Assembly: GCA_002914845.1 (NCBI GenBank)
Contig: JXTC01000323.1
Location: 186,171 to 250,170 of the forward strand
DNA length: 64,000 nucleotides
From: Trema orientale
Lineage: Eukaryota > Streptophyta > Magnoliopsida > Rosales > Cannabaceae
Direction of reading: 5' to 3'
Shown: in pieces, positions 36,801 through 49,422 of the stretch
Layout: each line of letters starts with the position of its first letter
Position numbering within the stretch: the stretch's first letter is position 1
Made by a program: the position numbers and the translations under genes
Notes under the pieces: generated by a model
The model's database searches: none
The model's input: only the letters and a program-made list of their open reading frames with translations
What the model was told of the DNA's origin: nothing

Positions 36801-38522
36801 AAAAGCAAGGTAATAAGCAAATCCTTAGAAATTTCTAACTTGAGTTTCTTAAGCTTATCAGCCAAATGAGACATCTGTATAATGTACTTTCTTATGTTTC
36901 TCTTGCTACTGTATCTCATTAAGATGTGTTTTCCTAAGGTAGTAATCATCTCACCCTTTTCATTCTTGAGATATAATTTATCAAGAGTAGCAAGGAAGGC
37001 ATTAGTATTTTCTTCTTTTATCAAAGAGCCCCGCATGATTTCTGGAATAAAGTATTTCATGATTATGACGCTCATATGATTAGACTTTTCCTTTAGCTTA
37101 AAGTTTCTTTTATCCTCAGTACGACTTTCTTCTGTAAGAGCAAGAGATTGATCATTTCTAAGTGCTAGGTCAAGATCTATATAACTTAGTATGATCATGA
37201 TATTCTCTTTCTAGACCTTAAAATTTGTGCCCTTAAGCACATTAATGATACTCAAATTGGCAGATATATTAGCGGCATAAACTGAACAAAAAACACAACA
37301 AAATCATAATTTAATCATGCTCACAATTATATGTCATATACAGATATATAATTTAATCACAAAATATAGAAATATGATATATATCACATAATCGCATAAA
37401 AATGGACTACCATCACAAGATACCCAGCGCAGCATTAACAAGACTTCCTTTGAGCCGACTCATTAACTTACAAGTGGTACTCTTAAGTGCAATGATCAAA
37501 TACTGATAGTAAATTCTGTAAAATAACAAACATTCCTTTGGACCGATTTATTGCTCACACAGAAACTGAACAACCGTCACGTATTTATTATCACATCTGT
37601 GTTTATTGTCATGCTAAATGATCACCTTCTTTTGGGCCGGTAATCACCCGTATTAATAATAAACTCATAACATCTTTATACATTAGACTAAACAAAACTA
37701 CGCAACATAGGTTACTTTGGTAATATGTTACTTTATCGTGTTTAATCTAATATATATGACAAAGGTATAAAGAAAATTGACGGAAATGCCCGAAAAATTA
37801 ACTGAAATTTTCTTTATTGTAGGAATCGTTCGACTGCCTAGTAGGATCGGTCGACGGATTTTGCTCTTTAGGTCGACCGTTCAGTCGACCGAAAACCACT
37901 GAGACCAAATTATGGTTTTTAGCAACTTTCAATCAACCGAAAAGCAACTTTCAATTGACCGAATCTGACAGAATCCAAATTGTCAAATTCGATCTTTCTA
38001 AAATTGGGTCATCACTTTATCAACCCTAAAACTAAATAGGATTTTTAACGGACAAAGTATATGTTGTGCTTGTCCTTAATAGGTCAAAAAGGGTCGAAAC
38101 TCCATAATTTAGGTCAAAAATGACCGAAATCTACCCAAAAGACCTGAAAATCTGAAGTTAGGTCAAAAACGACCTATGCTGATTTTCTAGAATCGGTTGA
38201 CTGAAAACCCAGAATCAATCGACCGATTTTGCAAAATGCAAAAAAAAAAAAAAAATTGAAAAATTCTAGATTCGCTTGAATGGCTTCAAACATCAAAATA
38301 AACCTAAAAATGATATTTTAGGCCCCAAAACTGAAATATAAACGATCCAAAAGCCAAAACTTAACCCTCATAGCATCAAATACTCAATAAATTATATAAA
38401 ATTACATATTATGCATGTATAATCTATAACTCTAGAAATCCATATAGGCATAGATTACAAAAGCTACTGACATACATGAAAACCTAATCAATTTTTATAT
38501 GAAATCTCGCTCTGATACCACT

Positions 38523-38995
38523 TGTTGAGCTGAATATAGGATTGCAAATACCAAACACATACTCTAAATCATTCATGAAAAATTGATATGTTGGAATTCA
38601 TTGAGTATACCTAAGTCTATTGTGGATGATAGTAATTTGGATGGTGGAACTGAAGGCGGAAGCGTTAAAGATGAACGGTTATGCCTGAGGGTTTGATCCT
38701 CCACACAACCTAATCCCTAAAACACTCAGATGGATTTTTATAACTGATGGCAGGCCATAGAGAGAATGAGCGTATGTGAAAAGGTGGTAGGGAGTATAAC
38801 CCTAATATTTTCTTTAAGTAGTCCCCTATCGAGTATCCATCACATCCAATAGAGTAGATTAACAGGTTACCCATACCAATTTGATATCCTGACCTAGCCT
38901 TGTTAAATCACTTATTGGGTATGCTTAAAAATAATATGGCCTAATACAACTGTTTAAAATATGTGGCTTAATATAGAAAATGGAATTTCCTAACA
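38523..38995 (-). repeat. 5' LTR of the copia fossil
   Basis: 473 bp, bounded by TGTTGAGC and CCTAACA in plus orientation. The tRNA-Met primer-binding site lies directly to its left (complement of CTCTGATACCACTTG at about 38509-38523). Confidence 0.9.
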
Positions 38996-39000
38996 ATATT

Positions 39001-39923
39001 AAGATATTGTATATAATTCAGGGTACACATACATAATATATAGCTTGATATTCCAAGAAAAAATTAACAACTAATCATAGATTTTTATTTCATAAAAACC
39101 TTGTATTTAAGGTAAGTACAATCTAAACACTTGAATTAGAAATTTCACAATCAAGATACAAATTTATTCCCTATAGATGTTGAAAAATTTAACCAAACAG
39201 AAAATTTTAAGAAAAAAAGTGACAAATCAAAGATAAACCTTGATTATAATTTATCATGTCTGGCTACTTAATTAATTAAGCAACATTATATATTGTTTAG
39301 TAACCTATTTATGTTTATATTCTTTTTTTTTTTTTTGAATTTTTGAGTGTTCGTGTAGGAGTTTAAAATATTTTCCTTCTCACACCTCTTCTTTATTTCC
39401 AAAATTGGTCACTAATTCCAAATCTTCCAGACATTCGTATACTTGGCACCACATAGTTCTGCAAATTATTCTCTTTCTTATGGCTTCCTTTAACCCTGCA
39501 GTTTCGTCTTGTGATGTCGTATTAATATTTATGGATAGTTGAATTACTAGTTTACACCCATTCTGTTCAATTTTGGCACATGTAATATAACATTTTAGCA
39601 ATTATAAATATATAACTCCACATTAAATTTTTTATGCAAATATATAACTTGAAGGTGTGGAATGGGTGATATGGCGAATAATTGACCTGAAATGGATGAT
39701 GTAACAAATAAAAATTAATGAACCATCTGTTTTCATCAAATCCTATGAAAATTACACATTATTTGAATTTTGTTTATGATAAAATAATAGAACAATTTCA
39801 TGATGAAAACACCATACTCCTAGAATATAAGCCTCTTAAAACCAAGCTATAATCCGTAAGAATCTATAATTGTCAAGATATTATTACATATATTTTTTAA
39901 TATTGATGATGTTTTGTTTTATA
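39001..39923. other. Intergenic, nothing recognised
   Basis: AT-rich flank of the copia element with a T run at 39323-39337. No gene supported. Confidence 0.5.
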
Positions 39924-39933
39924 ATTTAGAAAT

Positions 39934-40292
39934 GAATAATATTACTTTTATATCTTGTATTTTGACACTTTGTTCAAATTGTACCTTATATTTTAGTTAT
40001 TAGCAACATTGACCTTTAGATTTGAAATCTGTTACAAATTTATACCATGACACCAATTTAGAATAGTTAATTTACTAAGATGCCGTTTAAAAAATTAAAA
40101 ATAAATCATATAAAAACTGATCCGAGAATAAGTTTATTAAATCATTTTGGTAAATTAATTGATCTAAATTAGTGTCAGGATATAAATTTGCAACAAATAT
40201 TAAATCTAAAGATCAATATTGATAATAACCAAAATGCAAGGTATAAACTGAACAAAATATCAAAATACAAAGTATAAAAGTGATATTATCCC
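39934..40292. mobile_element. Mutator-type MITE, 359 bp
   Basis: Long inverted arms share ATTACTTTTATA.CTTGTATTTTGA, GTACCTTATATTTT-like and TACAAATTTATA.C.TGACAC landmarks in opposite orientation. The exact 10-bp direct repeat ATTTAGAAAT flanks it (39924-39933 and 40293-40302). No coding capacity. Confidence 0.85.
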
Positions 40293-40420
40293 ATTTAGAA
40301 ATTCCTCTTTGTATTGCTTATATTGTAGCAAATCATATTTCTCGATAATAAATTTCCACCTTTTCCCTTAAAAGAAAAAAAAATGGTATTTTATTGCTAC
40401 TAACAACATATTTTCATTAA

Positions 40421-40896
40421 GAGTTTTGGCATATCTGGTCCTTATGTTATTCACAGATTGGCAAAATGGTCCCTAAATTAATTTTTTTGACAATTAAGTC
40501 CTTACGTTTTAAAAATTTTGGCAATTAAGTCTTTTTTGTTTGTTAATATTAAACTTGTCATGAAATTGAATATATTTTAGTGAAATAAATTGGTATTTCA
40601 CTAACATTAATTAGCTTGGAAGAGAAATGGAAAAAAATTTTAATAGAAATTTTAAATTTTTGAGAATTTCTATTTTTTAATTTTTTATATTATATTATTA
40701 AATATTGTTAATTTTTAGTTATTTTCTTTCCAATTCCATCTAATGGCATTAAAATATTGATTTTTTGACATTCAAAAACTCACGAAAAAGGCTTAATTGC
40801 CAAATTTTAAAATTTAGGACTTCATTACCAAAAATAATAATTCTAGAACTATTTTGCCAATCACGAAAAATATAGGACCAATTATGTCAAAAATCC
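40421..40896. mobile_element. Mutator-type MITE, 476 bp
   Basis: Terminal inverted repeats: GAGTTTTGGCATATCTGGTC on the left, and GGATTTTTGACATAATTGGTC as the inverted right end. The arms continue with GATTGGCAAAAT.GT and GGCAATTAAG motifs. The exact 9-bp duplication TTTCATTAA lies at 40412-40420 and 40897-40905. It sits only about 120 bp from the previous MITE but belongs to a different family. Confidence 0.88.
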
Positions 40897-40905
40897 TTTC
40901 ATTAA

Positions 40906-42797
40906 CTTCCACTAATTTTGATATGTCATAAAAACATGACATTAATGAAAAACGAAAATAAAAATGGAGAAGGTTCCTGATAAGTTCCAGAAAAGGGAAA
41001 AGGTCATGATCAGACGGCATCACAGGAGGAGGTTTACGAGAGACGGTTGTACCTTGTACGGTCCATACAAGCAAACATTAATATCTTATCCTCTTCTGTT
41101 CTGTTCTCCTCTTCTTCGTTATTGACCAACAAAAATTGACCCTTGACTTTTCTCATTTATTTGTTTGACATTTGAACCTTTTTCAAACGGTTTTTTTTTT
41201 TTTAACGACTACTAAATTATTGGTTTTTGACCCTGGTCTCGGATAATTTGAGTAATTTTGAGGTGCGCACATGGGCTATAATATCTTATCGTATAGACCA
41301 AGCAATATGTGTTGTTCTTCTAGTGCTGGTCAATGGCCTAAGTCTTCTTGATCTAAGATGGTCTCAAATGTCAAACCAAACTGTTATTCACCAACATCAC
41401 TTATTTGAACGGTCCAAACTCGAAATAAGGCAATGTTTGTGAACACAACAACTTCTTACACATTAGTAATTTGAACTCTCATGGTTTCATTCATGCATGG
41501 CACGGAAGTGGTCATCTAGTTGTGCATGAAATGGCCACTAATTCTTGAATGAAATACCTCGATCTAAGCCAAGTCGTCCCTATAGAAGTCAAGCTAAGGG
41601 AACATGCATGCGATTTAAGGGAACGTATTGGATTGCATGCGGTTTATGACTTGACATCTACGGCCCCTTTGGTAGAATGTTAGAGCTGACTTGTACTGGA
41701 CTGAACTGAATTATGTGTTAATATATAGTATGATCGAGAGAATATTACATGTAAGAATTAAATACTGCTATTGGCTTCTCCATCTACATCTTCTAAATTA
41801 GGGGGAAAAAATAAAAAGCAATTTGTGTAACTTTTTGTTGTTGTCATGCTTTAATATACGATCTCTGAGTTGTTTCAACTGATGAATTTGTATTGGGAAA
41901 ACACCATCGAAATACCCCGGTTTCGTAGAAATACAATGATTTCTATGCCATCAGTTCTTGGTAATAATATGTTCTTGACTTTTACAAATCGAACCAAAAG
42001 TATCTCAATTACTCATTTGTTCTCATCAAAATGCAAAAATACCCTTTGACTTATATTCGATGGCCAAATAATTCAAATTCAATACCAATTGACAATTAAG
42101 ATAAAACAATCGAAAAGAAAACCTCAAACAAGATAAAAAGGGGAAAAAAAAATCAAATTCAAGACAATCAAATAAATAAACTCAATAACAAAAACTGTTC
42201 ATTTCACTCCTTTACATCTCGGAGAGAAGGAGGGGGTGGAAATGTGGTTCGTCTCTTGTCACTCTAGAAGCGTAAAGCACAAATAATTTTCCAATGTAGC
42301 GAAATTTCTTATGCTAAATTTGGCACCTTATTTGAAATACTATTTGGATATGAGGTTTGCTTGAAAAAAAACTCTTTTTTAAATTTTTTTCTCAGACGCT
42401 ATCTTTTCTTTTTGATTCATATTCAGCTAATCCTATTAAACATTTTACCTTAACGATCAAGCTTCTTTTCTAGCTTATTTACTACTTTGCCTCTTTACTT
42501 TTTCACCCAAGTTTTATGTCCTTTAGGACATAACACATTTTTTTTTTTTTTTAAATCTGAGCTATGATTTTTATTAGTTCATTTCTACTTACAAAAAAAA
42601 TAATTGACTTCAAATTTTTGTAAAATAATTAGAGAGTTTTGCCTCAACAAAATCTTTATCCTCTATTTTGTCACCGCAAGAATTTCTCCTTCGGTTTGGA
42701 AAGTCTTCGTGAATCCCAAATTTTGGAGAGAAGATAATTAGTCCAAGTCACAACTGAATGGCATTTTGTATAATAAAGTGCATGGAAATTGGAAAAA
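40906..42797. other. Intergenic, nothing recognised
   Basis: No gene supported. Two or three TTGAC cores cluster at about 41124-41172 but with no gene beside them. Homopolymer T at 41192-41203 and 42540-42553. Confidence 0.4.
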
Positions 42798-43793
42798 GGG
42801 TTATTTTAAAAAAAATCTTGAGTTTTTTAATTTTAGCAAAAATATAAAAAGAAAAAAAAATCCTGCGTTTTTAAATTTTTGCAAAAGAAAAAAAAGTCTC
42901 TAATTAGGGATAATGACGTAAAAATATTTCGACTTTTAATGAAGTTGTTTATTAAGCATGTTCTACTCCCGAATCATTTTTATTTTCATTTTTATTTCAT
43001 TCAATTAAAAGATGCTAGCATATTAATATAGAACGATATTATTTTTCATCCCAAATTTGGTTGTTTGGTAACAAGAATAACCTACAAGAGAATCATAAAA
43101 CACTATATACACCAAGGCCACACGGGCATTTCGCATGCCAAATTTTTATCAAATGGTTTTTGTAGGCCCAATTTGATCAGATTTCAAAATTTAAAGGTTT
43201 TGGAGTATTTATAAAAATAAAATCTCCATTTTTTCACCTTATTTTAAGAAACGACCAGTTTTTTGACCCATTTAATAAACGTTTGTTTTTGTTATTATTT
43301 GTTGCAAAATGGCTATTTTTTGAGTAAATCAATTTTTTGTATGTCCATTTCATTAATAAATCAGTATGTGACAGTATATCAATTTTTGTTTTTGCAGTGC
43401 ACTAATTTCGTATTAGTATATCAATTCTATATTGAGTTTATCTTTGTAAATTTTTTTAATTAAAATAACCTAGAAACTGATATAAATATTCAAAAACTGT
43501 TTTATTTTAGACCTTTTTTTATTAACTCCGTCATTTTGCAAAAAATTTTGATAAATTCGGTCATTTTTAATAGTGCTTGAAAAATGGTCATTTCTTAAAG
43601 TCTAACCTAAAATTCAGTTATTTGGCTAAGAAGCCTAATATTTTATGTGATCTAACAAAAATCCAAGGTTTTTATTCCTAAAATTAAAAAAAAAAAAAAA
43701 AAACCTGAGTTTTTTTTTTTAACTTAATAAAAAAACCCACGGATATTTTTTTCCCCTAAAATTGAAAAACTAAAAAAAATAATAATAATAACC
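42798..43793. mobile_element. Possible large inverted-repeat element
   Basis: The left side (AAAAAGGGTTATTTTAAAAA, ATTTTAGCAAAAAT) and right side, inverted (AGAAAAGGGTTATTATTATT, ATTTTAGGGGAAAAA), look like terminal repeats about 1 kb apart. Both are low-complexity and no target duplication is visible, so the call is weak. Confidence 0.3.
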
Positions 43794-44289
43794 CTTTTCT
43801 AAAGAAAGCATAAAACTTGACTACTTGAGTGAAAAAAGAATTTGCCCTTGGCAAACCTAAGTTGGATATAATTTAATAAGGGAGTTTTCAACATTTTATT
43901 TTTTATATTTATTTTGGTCAATAAAAATGTGCCGAAATGAACTTTTTGTACGGTCCGTAAAGCTCAAGGATAATTATAGATTTACATAACCAAGGGATAA
44001 TCATCGTAATTCTATGAAATCCAAGATAAATCTATGTATTTTCTGTTCATGTTTGATAGACCCAAGTGATACTAATCTAGATAACCAATCAGGTTTAAGT
44101 TGCTAAATACCATTTTTATAGAACATGAATAAAAATTAATAATAGTCTTCTATAGAAGACAAACAAAAACGATTTTTTAAGAAGAAAAAGTGAATTAAAT
44201 TAAAAGAAAACTTGCTTTTATAAATGATTAGTATGTTCTACCAAGTGGCAGTGGTCTAATTTTGACGGTTATTGCTAAGCATGATTTGT

Positions 44290-44380
44290 AATGTATGCCA
44301 AGTGCCAAGTGCAAATATTTGCCATGTATGCCAAGTGCCAAGTGCCAAGTGTAATGTATGCCAAGTGCAAATATTTGCCA
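44290..44380. repeat. TGCCAAG minisatellite
   Basis: A compound array: TGTATGCCAAGTGCCAAGTG blocks alternating with CAAATATTTGCCA, with the 7-bp TGCCAAG repeated two or three times inside each block. It arose by nested duplications. Confidence 0.75.
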
Positions 44381-45573
44381 GAATTGAACTCAAAATGTTA
44401 CCTCCCTTTCGCTAGATTTGGAGGCTTTACCTTAGTACATTAGAACTTGATCGATTATAGAAGGCAAAAGGAAAACATGATTATCTCTTTTGCTTCTCGC
44501 TAACGTCCTACCTATCTAAATCTCCATCTCATTAGAGTGGGAGATCCTTCGGATCTTTCTTTCTCTGTCAGGCATTTGTGTTTTTTTTTTTTTCCCCCCC
44601 TACTTCAATAATCTTTCTTTATATTGAAAGTATATGTTCATAGATTTAGATTTATGGACGTTTTTCACTCGATTTTAAATTTGTGGGGTTTTATTGTTTT
44701 CTATTATTTAATTGTAATATAATGTTGTTTTCTTTCATAACTAAAACTAAAACTTCCAAGACCCCAAATCTTAAATGATCTTTTTTCTATTGAACATGGA
44801 TTTCTACAAGATATTCATCATAATATCTATCAGAAGAGCCCCTCTAGAAGTGAAGGTGATCTAAAAGAGCAAAGAAGCTCTAATTGTACCCTTGTTGTGT
44901 TATGTATTTCCTCTCTAAAAGTTACTAGAACACAATGATTTCATCGATTGATCATTCGTTATTTGTTTTTGTAATTCGCGGATTGATTGTTGTACTGCAC
45001 TTAATTAAAGAGAATTATCGTTTAAATTTCGTTTTTTTGGGGGGTTGGTTGGGTAAAGGAAAACCCCACAGGGCCTTTTTTACAAACTGCAGTTTCAATT
45101 AGTGTTAAATATGCAGCAGTTTCCTTACCGAAAAAAGGATCAAAACCTGCTATGAATCTAAAATAATCCCCTAAAAATGCCAGCCAGCAGGTAATCTAAA
45201 ATAATTACCTGCTTAAAAAAGAAGGGAAAGCGGTGCATGCTTGCTTTATTAGATTGCCTCTGATGCATGATTGGGTTAAGATTTTGTCTGGACCAGGCAC
45301 CAAAAGCAGGACTGGGCTTCTTTTGTCATGGGCATCCCTTAATTAGTTTTGTGGGCCAAAGAGGGCCATAAGAAAACTTGTGTACCAACCCGAACAACCA
45401 ACAAAATCACAATTATTTGCCCATTTCAACAAATCCATGAACCGGTGATTTAGAACACTAGTATAATAGCCACGAAATAACTGGAAAAGCTTAAACAACC
45501 ACCTTAAGCACAGTTACAGCACTAAAATTTAAACTGTTTCATAAGGGGCTCAAATAATCTCAAACAAGCCACT
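44381..45573. other. Intergenic and probable 3' UTR of UCH gene
   Basis: No gene supported between the minisatellite and the stop codon at 45574. The right part is expected to hold the UCH 3' UTR; no polyadenylation site could be fixed. Confidence 0.4.
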
Positions 45574-48500
45574 TCAAGGAGCACCAGCAGCTTTCTTCGA
45601 AATAGCAATGACATTAAAGTTGAGTGATTCAGGATTTTTCTGGATCATGCCTTGTATGACTTTAGCTGCATCCTGTTTCGGTGAAAAAGAAAGGTCGAGT
45701 ATTATTATGAATATTTACTGAAGCGGCAATAAAAATATCCAGTGGAACAAGTCAAACAATGGAGGACAACATGCCAGATTATAGCAACAAACCAAGAAAA
45801 AAGACGGGGGTGCTAAGTCGCCGAGAACAATTCGATGAAGAGAAATTTAAAAAGCATAGAAACTTGACATATGGTTTTATTTATCGTTCTACGGAAATTA
45901 AATGCACTTTGGATGAGGTCATGTAAAAATCATTTCATGATACTACTAGTGTATACCTGCAATAGTGTGCTTGGCGAAGATGCACCATGTGAAATTGGTC
46001 CCGTCTTTCTTCCATCAAGCTCGTAAAGTATCCCTATGACCAAAATGTAAACAGTGCAGTCAAAATTCTTCAGAAGGGCAGGCATCTGCAATCATTTTGG
46101 CAGAACGCATTTTGTATATTTTAAATCCAGACAGAGAGAGATAACCAGCCAAGTACGTACCATCCACACATGTGAAGCAGATAAAGTGAGTGTCCACATT
46201 GTCTGAAGCCTGCAAAGAAAAGGTGGTAAGACAAGAAGCACGAACTAGATGAACAAAATAACAAATATAACACACTATATATATTTTTTTTTTGGGGGGT
46301 TTCTTTTTAACACCCTTTTTGGAGGGAGAGCCGGCAGTCTAAAAAAGAAGGTAATCAATCAGATGCTTGTGTTTCTTCCTAAAGTGTATCCTACAAACCA
46401 AATAACAAGACCTCACAAGGTCAAAATCAAAGTAGCCCTATCATCTATTTTTGACAATTTACCTCTGTATCACCAGCAGTAGCTGCTACCGAATGAGCAA
46501 CTTCCATTTCCCTGTCATTCTCAAGAAATCGTGCTCGCTACACAATTATAGGAACATGTAAGAATGAGATGGAAGAAGGAAAACATGTAGGTATAATATC
46601 AATCAAAGAGCAGGGGAAGGGGGAAAAAGAGAGAGAGAGAGAGAGACAGAGAGACAGAGACAGAGAGAGAGAGAGAAATCAAAAGGAAAAAGAGAAAGTA
46701 GAACCTCTAATGGATCCAAACCGGCAGTAGATTTAAAAAACTTATCCAGGAATGATCCCTCAACTGAAACAACAAGCAAACACCCCAGAAGGTGTGTTAG
46801 TATGATAACAATAATGAAATGATCGCTTGTGTATTCAAGAAAGCTCCATTATTTAAGAAAAGGGAACTCAATTCCAACACAAGAAGCTACTCAAGGCCAC
46901 AGCTTGGGGACCTAAGACTTCTGAATTTCAGGATAAAATACCAGGAATAAGCAGTTATATTTGACAGGCAGACCACGGTATTCTTGTCCCCTAAGTAGAA
47001 GCTAAAAATGCTCACCTCTATCTCCGATCTCCAAGGAAGTCACCTATTTTCTCATCTAACAACATTTCGTATGTTACATATCTACTTTTTTCCAGGTCTT
47101 TACATGGGATGATGGAAAGGCCCAACTTTTCCTATGTAAACTTTTACCCCTTTTTTTCTCGGTTAAACTTCTTAACAAGTATGAGCAGTTTTGAAAGTCA
47201 AATGGGTCAGTAAATAGAAATTTTACAGCGAATTTCTCATCAATGTCATGTAAAACGGGTCAGTAATTGGTTTTGCAATTTTCATCACTTTGTTCCTCTT
47301 TGTCAATTTTCATCCATAGTCTCTAACTCCCACAAAAAATTCTACAACAAACAACACAAAAGCAAAGAGTGTTCGATTTTCATGAGAACCTGGTCAATGG
47401 GGTGTGCGATTGTGCAAAGCACAAGCAAAACAAATTATATTCATTAACAGACTATCATGCTCATCCATGTATCTTGAAACTAGAATACACCTATAAGGAG
47501 TCGCAAAAAATACTGAGCATGCACAGGAAAAATCTATATGAAGGGTTGAAAAAAAATTCCATAGTCAACACTTACGAAGCTTGATCTCTGAAGTGATATT
47601 TCCAACAGCATGAAGAAGCCCAATAGTTCCACAAGCATTTCCCACAGTTTGTTTCATGAAATAAACTCTACCATGAGGTTCCTACANGGAAGAGATTTGA
47701 AGAAAAACAAAGAAAGGATGGAGGAGAATGAAGAATAGAGAGAGAGAGAGATATCGAAAAGACATAAGTGGAAGAGGCAAATGTCGACACCACTCACCTT
47801 TATCTCATTTGCCTGCAGCATTCTCTCTTCTTCACTCTGGGAACAATTGAAACTTTAGAGATGAACATTAAGACATATGGATAAACCGTTCAAAAAAAAA
47901 AGTAAAGATAGAAACCTGTTTGGTTATGGGATAAAGAAATAGCACGGCCAGCACAGGCTTTGGGACCATTTCAAGAAGTTCTTCATCGAACCCATAAACA
48001 TCATAGCATTCTGCCTCAGTCTCTGGAATACCAAGGCCCCAAAGGAACTGCAGGATGAAAATTGCACACTAAAGTTCATCCTGCTGAATCTTTTCACAAA
48101 TGCTATAAAACTAAAGGGAAAAAAATCATAAGGCAAAAATAGGAAATTATAGGATCATAAATACTTCACATACACAATTTTTGACATTTTTAAGTGTCTA
48201 TTGGCTAATTTAATTCTTCCATTAGGGGTAACATTGGTCTCTTAGGAATTATATTAGTGATACTTAAACAACTTACATAAGCTCCAATCTCGATTACCAA
48301 AGGAGTTCAGAGTTTATTAAGTCCGGCATCATCACTATAAGGATCTTTTTCAGTTTGATACTGGGTTAAACGGAAAAAGTGGACCAGAAGAGCTGTGGAA
48401 TATTACTATTATGGCTATTTAGTATATATGGTTGGAAAAGAACAACATAGTTTTTTAAGTGGAGTTCCGAGTCACTGTGAGATAAGGCTAAATTTTGGGT

Positions 48501-49242
48501 TGCTCTTCGGTTCTTTCACACTAAAAAGAAGAACCAGCTTACTAAAGCTCCCCCAACGCATAGACTCGTTTTTTGTTGGACGGAAAACAAAATCATCACC
48601 ACCCTTAATCAATTCTTTAAATCCCCTAATTGTTCATCAGCTTGATTCACAACCAAAAGCGAAGGAAATGCCTTTGCATTTTCGTCAAAAAGCATTATGT
48701 TTAAATCAAAATTCAGCTAACTCAAAGAGAAAATCCAACAAAAACTACAAAACCACTCAACTCCGATCTAAGCAAAGTGACTCATAATGAGCCAAATCTC
48801 CTATTAGGCGAAATTGAGTCAAAATCCTCAATCACTTTCAATCACAGTCGCATATCTTCACTTTACACCAAAAAGACCAATAACTTAAAAATTGAAATCG
48901 ATCAATTCCTTTCTATTAAAATCATTGAAAACTAGAGCTCTCAATCTGGTTTCCAGCTAAAAATATTTGTTATATACACAAGAAATTTAAAGAAACAAAT
49001 TTTAAAAAATAAATAAAAATAAAACCAGAGTAAAAATTCATGCTTTATATATGTTTAAAGTTTTCTGAGGAACCAAACAGAGCTTGAATTTGAATACTAC
49101 TATCGAACTAAAGATTGAAAGGATTTTGTAGTGGAGTTAGAGAAAGGGTATTGAGTATTGTAATGACCTGGTTCATGACATCGGGGTTAGCTTCAAGAGG
49201 AAGCCACCTCTTAGCAGCAGGGCTTTCATCTAAAGTAGCCAT
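45574..49242 (-). CDS. UCH3: Ubiquitin C-terminal hydrolase, UCH3/UCH-L3 type, nine exons
   Basis: A cysteine protease (peptidase C12) that releases small adducts from the ubiquitin C-terminus, in cytosol and nucleus. Exons on the minus strand: 49168-49242, 47916-48047, 47798-47836, 47576-47681, 46705-46763, 46463-46537, 46161-46209, 45957-46033, 45574-45672. All have GT-AG borders and the frame holds throughout, giving 236 residues against about 234 in Arabidopsis UCH3. The N-terminus is [20 protein letters not shown]. Catalytic residues are all present: oxyanion Gln93, Cys99 ([11 protein letters not shown]), His170 (DTHFICF) and Asp185 (LYELDGR). They fall within one residue of human UCH-L3 positions, after allowing for small length differences. 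The long first intron is about 1.1 kb. One N lies in an intron (47687). The upstream region carries a TGGGCY minisatellite. The gene looks complete and functional. Confidence 0.96.
46629..46677. repeat. GA microsatellite in a UCH intron
   Basis: An imperfect (GA)n run with GACA interruptions between exons 5 and 6 of the UCH gene. A second short GA run lies at 47739-47752. Confidence 0.8.
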
Positions 49243-49422
49243 TGTTGGACGATGAGGGTGAGATTCTCTTACTAACTTTTGCTTTTTGTAGGGTTTTGAA
49301 GATTTTGAAATGAATCGCCTGAGAGAGGACAAGAACAAATACCACCGCTTTCTCTTCTTCTCTTCTGGGTTTATATTATATATATATATATGTTTTGGAT
49401 AGAAAGTGCTTGTTATGACTTT

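Larger units (their letters stand above)
30442..38995 (-). mobile_element. Broken Ty1/copia retrotransposon, both LTRs present
   Basis: A fossil element of 8.55 kb, including a later insertion of 1.77 kb. LTRs lie at 30442-30930 and 38523-38995, each TG...CA. The exact 5-bp target duplication ATATT lies at 30437-30441 and 38996-39000. On the minus strand a primer-binding site complementary to initiator Met tRNA (TGGTATCAGAGC) follows the 5' LTR, and a purine tract ends beside the 3' LTR. Parts in copia order from right to left: gag (about 36.8-37.2 kb), zinc-knuckle and protease region (36.3-36.6), integrase core (35.5-35.7), reverse transcriptase (33.8-34.7) and RNase H (31.4-32.1). The coding region has many breaks. 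By eye the LTRs are about 80-85% identical, suggesting several million years of age. The order protease-integrase-reverse transcriptase-RNase H identifies copia rather than gypsy. Confidence 0.93.

Noticed and set aside
30442-38995. Reading the copia region as host genes
   Set aside because: Paired LTRs, target duplication, primer-binding site and gag-integrase-reverse transcriptase-RNase H order show one fossil element.
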